From positions 1 through 39,268 of the forward strand of contig JALFGI010000296.1 in NCBI GenBank assembly GCA_022777455.1: a stretch of DNA of 39,268 nucleotides, in the 5' to 3' direction. The stretch comes from Clostridiales bacterium (lineage in GTDB: Bacteria > Bacillota_A > Clostridia > Oscillospirales > Oscillospiraceae). The notes under the pieces are model-generated. The model made no database searches. It was not told the DNA's origin and saw only the letters and a program-made list of their open reading frames with translations. The translations under genes were made by a program, and so were the position numbers. This document shows, one piece after another, positions 7,475 through 14,224 of this stretch. Every line of letters starts with the position of its first letter. Positions within the stretch are counted from its first letter, which is position 1.

Positions 7475-7918
7475 ATGTCATTTGAAGGAAAGCTGTTAAC
7501 ATTTACCGCAGGAGTTGTAACGGGGGCTGCGGCATTGGCATTGGTGCAGGCGTTACAGGAGGAAAATACCGAAGACGGCAGCGTATTCACAAAGGAAAGT
7601 TTTGAAGAATTGATTCAGCAGCAGATTGTTCTGGCTGAAGTAAGCGGATCTCGCTTAGCTCCATGGTACCGGGAAATTCAGCAGCAGAGCAATAAGAACC
7701 TTGTTTTTTTCCTGTGCAAGCTTACGCAGGAAACCCAAACAATGCTGGGCATTATGAATGTGCCGGAAGAGCTGGATCGTTCCCATTATCTGGTGCAGGC
7801 TGCAGTTGATCGGGATGCCTGTTCCCCTGTCGCGATCCGACTGGTTTCCTTTGGCGCGATGGCAGAGAGTCTTGAAAAACTTTTTGCTGGTAAAGATTAT
7901 ATACTTTTGGAGGATTGA
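7475..7918 (+). CDS. membrane-anchored small protein A1 (paralogue of next gene)
   Basis: 147 residues with one N-terminal membrane helix (about residues 6-26, KLLTFTAGVVTGAAALALVQ) and a soluble C-terminal domain. It is clearly paralogous to the next gene. Shared elements are LAPWYRE / LASWFRE, LVFFLCK / PLFFLAK, VPEELDRSHYLVQAAVD / IPQELDTTHNLLQAVVD and PVAIRLVSFG / PVAMRMVSFG, ending with a hydrophobic strand after a F.G..D/N motif. I do not recognise a family. AAAGGCG precedes the ATG. The N-terminal anchor suggests it presents its domain at the membrane for the AAA ATPase or the peptidase. Confidence 0.75.
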   Translation: MSFEGKLLTFTAGVVTGAAALALVQALQEENTEDGSVFTKESFEELIQQQIVLAEVSGSRLAPWYREIQQQSNKNLVFFLCKLTQETQTMLGIMNVPEELDRSHYLVQAAVDRDACSPVAIRLVSFGAMAESLEKLFAGKDYILLED

Positions 7919-7921
7919 TAC

Positions 7922-8353
7922 ATGGATAGTATAAAATGGGCACTTGTCGTGGGTATTGGAATTGGTATCTGCGTAGGTGGGTGGTATTGGATCAAAAACC
8001 GAAATTTGAGCCAGACCGCGCTGTTTTGCTTCTCAGACTTGATTGCCAATCAAGAAGTTTTGGAAACAGCCAACGGACGTATGCTGGCATCCTGGTTCCG
8101 TGAAAATGCAGATGCTGCCAAGGGAACACCCTTGTTTTTCCTGGCAAAGCCTTGTGCTCAGACGGTGGAAATGTTTGGATTGGATACCATTCCTCAGGAA
8201 TTGGATACAACCCACAATCTTCTTCAGGCCGTGGTAGACGAGGAAAAAAAGCTGCCGGTTGCAATGCGTATGGTGAGCTTTGGAAGCATTGATGCAGACC
8301 TGGAAAAAGCTTTCAACGGACAGAATTTCCTTGTGGTAAAATCTGATACATAA
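7922..8353 (+). CDS. membrane-anchored small protein A2 (paralogue of previous gene)
   Basis: 143 residues. One membrane helix at about residues 6-24 (WALVVGIGIGICVGGWYWI) is followed by the same domain as the preceding gene, with roughly a third of positions identical by eye. GGAGG lies eight bases before the ATG, and only three bases separate it from the previous stop, so the two are surely cotranscribed and probably arose by tandem duplication. The two may form a heteromer, but nothing in the sequence fixes this. Confidence 0.75.
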   Translation: MDSIKWALVVGIGIGICVGGWYWIKNRNLSQTALFCFSDLIANQEVLETANGRMLASWFRENADAAKGTPLFFLAKPCAQTVEMFGLDTIPQELDTTHNLLQAVVDEEKKLPVAMRMVSFGSIDADLEKAFNGQNFLVVKSDT

Positions 8354-8398
8354 AAGAGCATTGCTCAATTACTTGTTATAAAAAGGCAGGCGTGAGAT

Positions 8399-8716
8399 AT
8401 GTGGTTTCGTTTATTTATGTTGGGTGCTGGATTGTTAATCGGTGCAGCAGTGATTATTACGATCGCAGAAACGGTAAATGAATTTATTACGAAATACAAT
8501 CTTCCGCGTCTGCTTCGTAATGCATTGGGGAAATCGAATGAGCAGAAAGTAAAAGAGATCCTTGGAGATGTCCTCAACGCACAGGTAAAAAACCTGGACA
8601 AGACCACGATTACGATTGCTGTTTTTGAAGAAAACGGTAATGAAGCTGTAGATGTGCAGCTTACAGGCTCTGGCGTCAGCGGTCTCTTGCAGGTGGGCAC
8701 ATCGATTACCGGATAA
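8399..8716 (+). CDS. small membrane-anchored protein B1
   Basis: 105 residues: an N-terminal Gly/Ala-rich membrane helix (about 4-25, RLFMLGAGLLIGAAVIITIA), a charged helical linker, then KVKEILGDVLNAQVKNLDKT and a short beta-rich tail (TITIAVFEENGNEAVDVQLT). No recognised family. A weak GGCGTGAG ribosome site precedes it. Its architecture (anchor, charged helix, small acidic beta segment) is shared with the protein encoded from 9102, so the pair may again be distant paralogues. Confidence 0.65.
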   Translation: MWFRLFMLGAGLLIGAAVIITIAETVNEFITKYNLPRLLRNALGKSNEQKVKEILGDVLNAQVKNLDKTTITIAVFEENGNEAVDVQLTGSGVSGLLQVGTSITG

Positions 8717-8732
8717 TTTAGGAGGAAGTAAA

Positions 8733-9101
8733 ATGTCAATGTGGAATCATGTGGAGGATGCTCTATATAAAAACATATTCGGAAAGAATGAAGTAAACCA
8801 GCAGTCATTCTCGCTGCTGGATGCATGGCAGTTTTTCATTGAATGTGCACAGGAGAATCCGATGGTTCAGTATTGTGCACTGGCGATCGAACGCAAGGGT
8901 GACCAGTATCTTATCACGCAGGCTATGATGAGAGAAGTTTCGGACGAATATAAGGTTATCCGCCTGGATCGTGAGAATGCGATGGCGCGTCAAGTGTATG
9001 CATATAACCTCAGTAATGACCTGATTGAGTATATGGGCGGAAAGAACTTGCGTATGATGGATTTGAGAGTACTCAGCGCACAAACGAAGGAGGGTATCTA
9101 A
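8733..9101 (+). CDS. soluble 122-residue protein of unknown function
   Basis: The start at 8733 is set by AGGAGG seven bases upstream; longer reading frames have no ribosome site. The protein (begins MSMWNHVEDALYKNIFGKNE) has no membrane helix and no cysteine cluster beyond two isolated Cys. It has a mixed alpha/beta look with the segment QYCALAIERKGDQYLITQAM. No family recognised. It lies between the two small membrane-anchored genes and is followed directly by the next ATG with no gap, so it is translationally linked to it. Confidence 0.65.
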   Translation: MSMWNHVEDALYKNIFGKNEVNQQSFSLLDAWQFFIECAQENPMVQYCALAIERKGDQYLITQAMMREVSDEYKVIRLDRENAMARQVYAYNLSNDLIEYMGGKNLRMMDLRVLSAQTKEGI

Positions 9102-9476
9102 ATGCTTGAAGTGTTATTGCTGATTGGTATAGTCGCGTTAGCGGCGCTGGTCGTCACATTCGTGTTTTTGACCCTCAGAAATGTTATTGAACGCGTTAAG
9201 AAAAAGATCATCGAAAAAAGAGTAAAACGCGTTATAGTGGAGCACGTCAGAAAAGTAGAAGAGGAAGCAAACCGCAACAAAAAGAAGATAACAAACCTGG
9301 ATGATTTGGAGAATCTTGAAAAACTGTTTGGTAAGCAAGGTCTTGTGGAAGCAGAGGTCAACGCCGATGACACAGTGGATGTTGACAGTGTTCGCATTCT
9401 CCAAACCGATAAAATCGATGATGCCCTGAAAAGAGCATTGGAACAGGAAGATGGCTGCATGATAATTGGTAAGTAA
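9102..9476 (+). CDS. small membrane-anchored coiled-coil protein B2
   Basis: 124 residues. A hydrophobic N-terminus (about 3-24, EVLLLIGIVALAALVVTFVF) leads into a very basic amphipathic stretch (VIERVKKKIIEKRVKRVIVE) and a predicted coiled coil, then an acidic C-terminal segment (EAEVNADDTVDVDSVRILQT). The ATG abuts the TAA of the previous gene. The strongly basic helix next to the membrane may bind phospholipid heads or nucleic acid. No family recognised; it resembles B1 in layout only. Confidence 0.65.
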   Translation: MLEVLLLIGIVALAALVVTFVFLTLRNVIERVKKKIIEKRVKRVIVEHVRKVEEEANRNKKKITNLDDLENLEKLFGKQGLVEAEVNADDTVDVDSVRILQTDKIDDALKRALEQEDGCMIIGK

Positions 9477-9522
9477 CAAGCTGAATCGGTTTGTAATACC
9501 GTCAGCTTAAGAGGTGAGAGTA

Positions 9523-10893
9523 ATGGTACAAATTCAGGTTATTTTTCTGTTTACTTCTAAACGGAATTTCCCTCCGGATGTAAGGGTGCAAGTTCAGCAA
9601 ACGGTTCAGCAGATCTACTGTAACGTTTTTAAACGTTCTGCTCATGAGGTGTCGGTAACGCTGGAAGACTCTGCACCAAGCAGCATTGCAAAAGATATTA
9701 TTTTGGCGATTCAGACGGATAAGCAGACCATTAATGAAGGCGTGTTTCGCGGAGCCTTTGCTAAGCAGGTGGCAGCTCAACTGTCGAAAATCCCAGCACT
9801 CACGCGATATGGCTTCTCAGGGGAAGTAGCCACAAAAAACAATTTGGCTCAGGTTTGTGAATCTGAGCAGTCTGATGCCCATGATAATTCCGATAGGGCA
9901 TTGAAGGACGCTGCCACAGACTATCGTTTGAAAGCGGCACAATACAAGGCACAGCCTCCCCGTTACCGCTTTGATCAGGTAGCGCTGCCGAAGGAAAAGG
10001 TTGATGAGATCGAACTTGCACTCGATACGATCTTGTACGAGCGGCAGGTGTTCAAAGAATGGGGTCTGTATGCCATTCAGCCGAACCCCAAATGCGCACT
10101 GAGCTTCTACGGTCCTCCTGGCACAGGCAAGTCCATGCTGGCAGAGGCAATTGCCAGCAAGGTGGGTAAGAAGATTATTTCTGTCAGCTATGCGGATATT
10201 GAAAACAAGTATGTCGGTGAAGGTCCCAAAAATGTGAGCGCGGTTTTTCTTGCTGCCCAGGAACAGGATGCGGTCCTGTTTATTGACGAGGCAGAATCCC
10301 TGCTTTCCAAACGGCTTGTGAATGTATCCGATCCCTCCGGACAGGCAATGAATTCTATGCGCAGCCAGATGCTGATTTCTTTGGAAAACTTTCATGGAAT
10401 TGTCGTCTTTGCAACCAATATGGCGGTCAACTATGACAGCGCTTTCGTGTCCAGAATCAAGCATATCTTTATCGACTTCCCGGATGAAGAAACACGGGCG
10501 ACAATTTGGAAAAAGCATTTGTATCCCTTTGATGAGCAGAGCAAAAGCCTGCGCATTCCCCTTGCTTCCGATGTAGATGTCATTGAGCTGGGCCAGAAAT
10601 ATGTCCTGTGTGGCAGAGATATTCGCAATACCGTGGTGGAAGCCTGTGTGGATGCTCGCCGCAATGGCGCAGCAACGGTAGACCAGGCCTGCCTGTGCCG
10701 CGCAGCGGAAAACACATTGAGGCGCCAGACAGAGCTGATGCAGGAAGAAGATCAAACGGCGATCAAACACAAGACGCGGACAGGCTATAAGGAAGTAGAG
10801 GTTCCTCGTGAGGTAAAGGAGAAAATTGCTGAGAATCTCAATAAACAATTAGCCGAGAAAAAGCAGAAAGGAGATCCCTATGAATCAGTCTAA
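9523..10893 (+). CDS. AAA+ ATPase (FtsH/VPS4-like core, no protease domain)
   Basis: 456 residues from the ATG at 9523 (AGGTGA five bases upstream; an in-frame GTG at 9514 has none). Residues 1-150 are an unfamiliar N-domain. The AAA+ core has Walker A GPPGTGKS (197-204), Walker B VLFIDEAES (D255, E256), a sensor-like FATNM, and a C-terminal helical lid. The C-terminal tail is highly charged (EVPREVKEKIAENLNKQLAE). No HExxH follows, so it is a stand-alone remodeller or unfoldase, perhaps supplying the operon's separate M48 peptidase. Its last 14 bases overlap the start of the peptide gene, a tight link that suggests stoichiometric or co-translational coupling. Confidence 0.88.
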   Translation: MVQIQVIFLFTSKRNFPPDVRVQVQQTVQQIYCNVFKRSAHEVSVTLEDSAPSSIAKDIILAIQTDKQTINEGVFRGAFAKQVAAQLSKIPALTRYGFSGEVATKNNLAQVCESEQSDAHDNSDRALKDAATDYRLKAAQYKAQPPRYRFDQVALPKEKVDEIELALDTILYERQVFKEWGLYAIQPNPKCALSFYGPPGTGKSMLAEAIASKVGKKIISVSYADIENKYVGEGPKNVSAVFLAAQEQDAVLFIDEAESLLSKRLVNVSDPSGQAMNSMRSQMLISLENFHGIVVFATNMAVNYDSAFVSRIKHIFIDFPDEETRATIWKKHLYPFDEQSKSLRIPLASDVDVIELGQKYVLCGRDIRNTVVEACVDARRNGAATVDQACLCRAAENTLRRQTELMQEEDQTAIKHKTRTGYKEVEVPREVKEKIAENLNKQLAEKKQKGDPYESV

Positions 10894-11047
10894 CAAAACC
10901 ATTCACGCAGCACCCATCCATTTTCAGCGGAGTAATGTACTCAATGCTTACAGAAACGGTAATTACAGTGGTCTGCCGGTAGCTGGCTACTGCGAAAAAA
11001 AATGTATCCAGTGTGATGTAAGCACCAAAAAAGTAAGCTACAATTGA
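10880..11047 (+). CDS. candidate RiPP precursor peptide (55 aa, Cys-rich C-terminus)
   Basis: A 55-codon ORF between the AAA+ gene and a radical SAM/SPASM gene. AAAGGAG lies six bases before the ATG, a strong site. The N-terminal ~35 residues (MNQSNKTIHAAPIHFQRSNV...) are polar and leader-like. A Gly/Pro turn (YSGLPVAG) leads to a core-like end with three cysteines, YCEKKCIQCDVSTKKVSYN, in the spacing C-x3-C-x2-C. Size, position directly before a peptide-maturase-type radical SAM gene, and the Cys cluster all fit a precursor whose cysteines receive thioether bonds. A zinc-binding mini-protein is the main alternative. No family recognised. Confidence 0.7.
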   Translation: MNQSNKTIHAAPIHFQRSNVLNAYRNGNYSGLPVAGYCEKKCIQCDVSTKKVSYN

Positions 11048-11051
11048 TTTT

Positions 11052-11111
11052 ACAGGGGAAGTGCGGCAACACAAGCTATTGCATGTAAGCCGCACTTCCC
11101 TGTATTGTTTT
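11052..11111 (+). terminator. terminator/attenuator between peptide and maturase genes
   Basis: A 15-bp stem with one bulged G (left arm 11052-11067, right arm 11089-11103) and a 21-base loop is followed by ATTGTTTT. It lies four bases after the peptide stop and just before the ribosome site of the radical SAM gene. Partial read-through would give much more peptide mRNA than maturase mRNA, a common arrangement in RiPP operons. Confidence 0.75.
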
Positions 11112-11129
11112 CAGAGGAGTTAGTTTCAG

Positions 11130-12557
11130 ATGAGCACAGATGCTTACGCGAAAATCTTTTCTTCATCTTCCGGGCAATGGTACGTGTACATCACGCAGAC
11201 AAACGAAATTCTGTCTGTCGACAAAGATTGGTTTGATTCGCTGGATGAGTACACCAGAGAACTTGTAGTTCTGGATGAACTGACAAAGGCTGGATTGCTT
11301 TCAGACCAGATTCCTGATCAAATACAGTGGGGTCGATCAAAAGAGGAATATCAGCGTCAGATAGCGAAACGGATTCCAGCACTCACGTTGGAAATGACTC
11401 AGCAATGTTCTCTCCGCTGCAGCTACTGCATTTATTCGGGAAATTACGATGGTGTGCGTGTGCATCAGCCTTGTGACATGGATCTTTCTCTGATTACCGG
11501 TGCCATCGACTATTTTGCGGAGCATAATGCAGACTGTCCCACAGCAGATATTTCTTTTTATGGCGGCGAGGCACTGCTGCAGTTTGACAAGATTCGTTAT
11601 GCTGTGGAATATGCAAGAGAAAAAATCCGGCACAAGCCTCTTCGTTTTCATGTGTCCACCAATGGTACAACACTAACTTCGCCTGTACAACAATGGCTGT
11701 CACAGAATGAGGATGTTACGGTAGCAATCACACTCAATGGACCAACGCATGATGTTTACCGCAAATTCCCTTCGGGAGCTGGCAGTCTCGATGTGATCAC
11801 GCAACATCTGCAGGAAATAAGAGAGAATTATGCTAATGTTTGGGACAGAATCGATTTTCTGGCCAACATTTCAAGCTATTCAGAATTGCTTGCTTTGCGG
11901 AAATACTATTTGGAAAATGTGGGAAAGCCGCCGCTACTGATCAGTGGAATTGAAAAAGAAGGCGGAAACGATTTTATTCAGACAATAATTGGGGAAGGAT
12001 TCCAAAATGGGGCCGAACAGAAGGTTTCTCAGAATCTTTTTATATCCAGATATGATGAATACTTGAAGCCATTCTATCAAGCTAATGTAGAATCCATGTC
12101 TACCAGATCAATGGGAAACTGGACAGATTGTGCCATCGCACCCTGCTGTATCCCGTTTACGCATAACCTGTTTGTCTCCGCGAAAGGCGAACTGTCATTC
12201 TGTGAAAGAACAACACCGAAACAGGAATATGGAAACGTCGTAGATGGAATCAGTACCACTGCCGTAGAAAAGGCAATGGACCAGGCAATGTCCGTTTTTA
12301 ACAGCAAATGCAGATTGTGCTGGGCGCAAAGACTGTGTGACGTTTGCTACCAGTATATACGTGAGGATTCTTCTGGTGTGGCGTATATATCAGAATCATT
12401 TTGCGAACAAGCTAAGTGCGGGATCATCAAGGATCTTATCCTTTTTTGTGATATTTCCGAAGAGAATCCATCTTTGGTTGAAAAAATCCGCCTTGAGCAT
12501 GAGTGCAAGTTAAAGCGGCACCAGGAAGAGAAAATGGGATGTCATCCAGGTGGATAA
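11130..12557 (+). CDS. radical SAM/SPASM peptide maturase
   Basis: 475 residues. An N-terminal ~80-residue region (YVYITQTNEILSVDKDWFDS...) resembles the leader-binding segments of peptide maturases. The radical SAM cluster motif is C93-x3-C97-x2-C100 (CSLRCSYC) and a downstream ISFYGGEALLQF fits the GGE motif. The C-terminal SPASM part has many cysteines: CAIAPCC, ELSFCERTTP, SKCRLCWAQRLCDVC and SFCEQAKC, enough for two auxiliary iron-sulfur clusters. Such enzymes form thioether or C-C crosslinks on ribosomal peptides. The AGAGGAG site is about nine bases before the ATG. The obvious substrate is the 55-residue Cys peptide just upstream. No transporter gene is visible nearby. Confidence 0.9.
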   Translation: MSTDAYAKIFSSSSGQWYVYITQTNEILSVDKDWFDSLDEYTRELVVLDELTKAGLLSDQIPDQIQWGRSKEEYQRQIAKRIPALTLEMTQQCSLRCSYCIYSGNYDGVRVHQPCDMDLSLITGAIDYFAEHNADCPTADISFYGGEALLQFDKIRYAVEYAREKIRHKPLRFHVSTNGTTLTSPVQQWLSQNEDVTVAITLNGPTHDVYRKFPSGAGSLDVITQHLQEIRENYANVWDRIDFLANISSYSELLALRKYYLENVGKPPLLISGIEKEGGNDFIQTIIGEGFQNGAEQKVSQNLFISRYDEYLKPFYQANVESMSTRSMGNWTDCAIAPCCIPFTHNLFVSAKGELSFCERTTPKQEYGNVVDGISTTAVEKAMDQAMSVFNSKCRLCWAQRLCDVCYQYIREDSSGVAYISESFCEQAKCGIIKDLILFCDISEENPSLVEKIRLEHECKLKRHQEEKMGCHPGG

Positions 12558-12590
12558 AATTAGAGCGCAATAGAATCTCGGACAAAAACA

Positions 12591-12614
12591 GGGAGTGCTG
12601 CATGCAGCACTCCC
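12591..12614. terminator. 24-bp perfect palindrome, convergent-gene terminator
   Basis: A perfect 24-base palindrome lies between the radical SAM gene (plus) and the HTH-like gene (minus). On the minus strand it is followed by TGTTTTTG, a fair terminator; on the plus strand the T-run is absent. It most likely ends the minus-strand transcript and may slow the plus-strand one. The bases from 12615 to 12762 hold nothing else I can identify. Confidence 0.6.
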
Positions 12615-12762
12615 ACAATAAATTGGTTCAGATATCTTGAATCTATAACATTACAATCGGTTATTACGGTATACTGAAATTCATTTCCGCCGCGATTGTC
12701 ATTAGAAATGATGATTTGAGTACTATAGAAGACGGCATTCACTGGGGCAGAACGATTCTTTG

Positions 12763-13992
12763 TCAAAGATTTGTATTTGGCAGCGGATCAGAGGAATACA
12801 TCTTGATCAGGATTTCCTGCAACCGCATATCACTTTCCCAAAGATCACCAGAAGAAATGCAGAAAAGAATCATCCAGTCAAAGGGATTGCGGGGGTCCAA
12901 TTTAGGAAAACCACAGGCATTCAGCATGGCATCCAATCGTGTATACAGGCTGAGAAAAACATCGTCAGCGGTTTCTAGATCATCGAACTCATCAAAATCA
13001 CTATCGGTTCCATCTGTAGCTAAAAACAAAAGAATCAGAGTCTTCCGAGAAACATCCTGTTTCCGGCTCTCTATCTTTGACAAGGAATACTCATCAGGCC
13101 AGTTTTGCCGGATATTTCGCTGAATGGGGGAGAAAAACTCTGCTGATTTTGCCTTGCCACGGGTTTGCACGGGAACGAATTTTCGGTACATGTAGGTTTC
13201 CAGAATATCCCTGACAGTGATGGGCTCCGCTTTATGGGGACCTACATCTCCGTCGACAGAGCTTTTGACTTTTTTCTTTTCTTCTCTGGTCATCTCTTCA
13301 AAAAGAGCTTCCATGCCCAGTTCGGAATAGCCTCTTTTCAAAAGTCCCATATATTGGTCGAACAACTGGTAGGCAGTATTATGGAATGTGCCCAGGCGAC
13401 TTCGCTCTTCCTGCAGAAAAGCAAGCAAGGCATCTTCTTCCAGATGCAGAACTTTCTGAATCCGGTCATTAATCTCAGCGGTATAGCTACTGGGGGCTCC
13501 TGTTTTTTCATTTTTGGGGAGTTCCATAGCAGCATGGCTCCGTTCCAGTAAATCCATTGCCTGCTCAGGGCTATAGTTATGCAGGATCGTATAGCACCAT
13601 ACGATATCCTCCGGATTACGCCAATGGATGCTTTCCCCCGTAGCATACCCCAGGAATTCATTTGCCTGGGGTAAAGTTAAATGCAGTATCTGGCAAAGAA
13701 TGTATGCATCCTGCTTACTGATGTTCTGCGTTTTCCCGTTGAGCCAGTTTCGCACTTTCCTGTCGATCGAGTCAAGATTATCCTCCGGAAACCACTGCTG
13801 CAGCCCCCTTACTAGGTGACTTTTGAGTTCTGGTTCCGGTGAGAATTTACGTAGCACATCGCCGAATGTTCTAAAATGATCATAACTGAGCAAAAGCTCT
13901 ATGGCATCATCTGTGCAATTGAGTTTTTGGGTCTTGTTAAATAAATCTCTGGTGAGAACAGTCATGTTATTCAACGTACGATTCACCCCCAT
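12763..13992 (-). CDS. helix-turn-helix-like regulatory protein (~400 aa)
   Basis: About 400 residues. Near residues 80-120 the sequence VRNWLNGKTQNISKQDAYIL followed by CQILHLTLPQANEFLGYATG has the layout of an Xre/lambda-repressor-like helix-turn-helix. The rest is helical, acidic and unfamiliar. The promoter (14001-14029) ends so near the ATG at 13992 that this start would be almost leaderless. An in-frame TTG at 13974 with GGGGGTGA about eight bases upstream, or the ATG at 13965, may be the true start. The gene is divergent from the kinase-NACHT gene and its promoter spacer contains a dyad, so autoregulation is likely. Role inferred, family not recognised. Confidence 0.7.
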   Translation of the reverse strand: MGVNRTLNNMTVLTRDLFNKTQKLNCTDDAIELLLSYDHFRTFGDVLRKFSPEPELKSHLVRGLQQWFPEDNLDSIDRKVRNWLNGKTQNISKQDAYILCQILHLTLPQANEFLGYATGESIHWRNPEDIVWCYTILHNYSPEQAMDLLERSHAAMELPKNEKTGAPSSYTAEINDRIQKVLHLEEDALLAFLQEERSRLGTFHNTAYQLFDQYMGLLKRGYSELGMEALFEEMTREEKKKVKSSVDGDVGPHKAEPITVRDILETYMYRKFVPVQTRGKAKSAEFFSPIQRNIRQNWPDEYSLSKIESRKQDVSRKTLILLFLATDGTDSDFDEFDDLETADDVFLSLYTRLDAMLNACGFPKLDPRNPFDWMILFCISSGDLWESDMRLQEILIKMYSSDPLPNTNL

Positions 13993-14000
13993 TTTTGGAT

Positions 14001-14029
14001 ATTATAGCATGGCACATGCTGTTTTTCAA
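14001..14029 (-). promoter_or_regulatory. promoter of the HTH-like gene, minus strand
   Basis: On the minus strand TTGAAA (14029-14024), a 17-base spacer and TATAAT (14006-14001). The hexamers match those of the promoter at 3985-4013 exactly. Confidence 0.75.
14006..14020. promoter_or_regulatory. dyad operator candidate inside the promoter spacer
   Basis: AGCATG-GCA-CATGCT is a perfect 6+6 dyad lying between the -10 and -35 of the HTH-like gene. A protein bound there would block the promoter, so the divergent HTH-like protein itself is the natural candidate. No second perfect copy was seen near the two plus-strand promoters. Confidence 0.5.
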
Positions 14030-14105
14030 TCTGATATTTCCGTAGGAAAAGTATAAAAGATACATATGCATCAGGGCATATATGGGCCTTAATCCGGGAT
14101 AAGAC

Positions 14106-14133
14106 TTGAAAATCAGGATAGCAATGGTATAAT
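14106..14133 (+). promoter_or_regulatory. promoter of the kinase-NACHT gene
   Basis: TTGAAA (14106-14111), 16 bases, TATAAT (14128-14133), about 90 bases before the GTG start at 14225. Confidence 0.7.
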
Positions 14134-14224
14134 GATGAAAACATATCCGTTGGGAAACAGAAACCAAAAAGCTTTGATTGTGTAATGTATTCTAAAGGCA
14201 GGAAAGACAAAGGAGGAATCTTTT

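Noticed and set aside
12560..12766. 68-residue minus-strand ORF after the HTH-like gene
   Set aside because: It starts at TTG with no ribosome site and contains the terminator palindrome.
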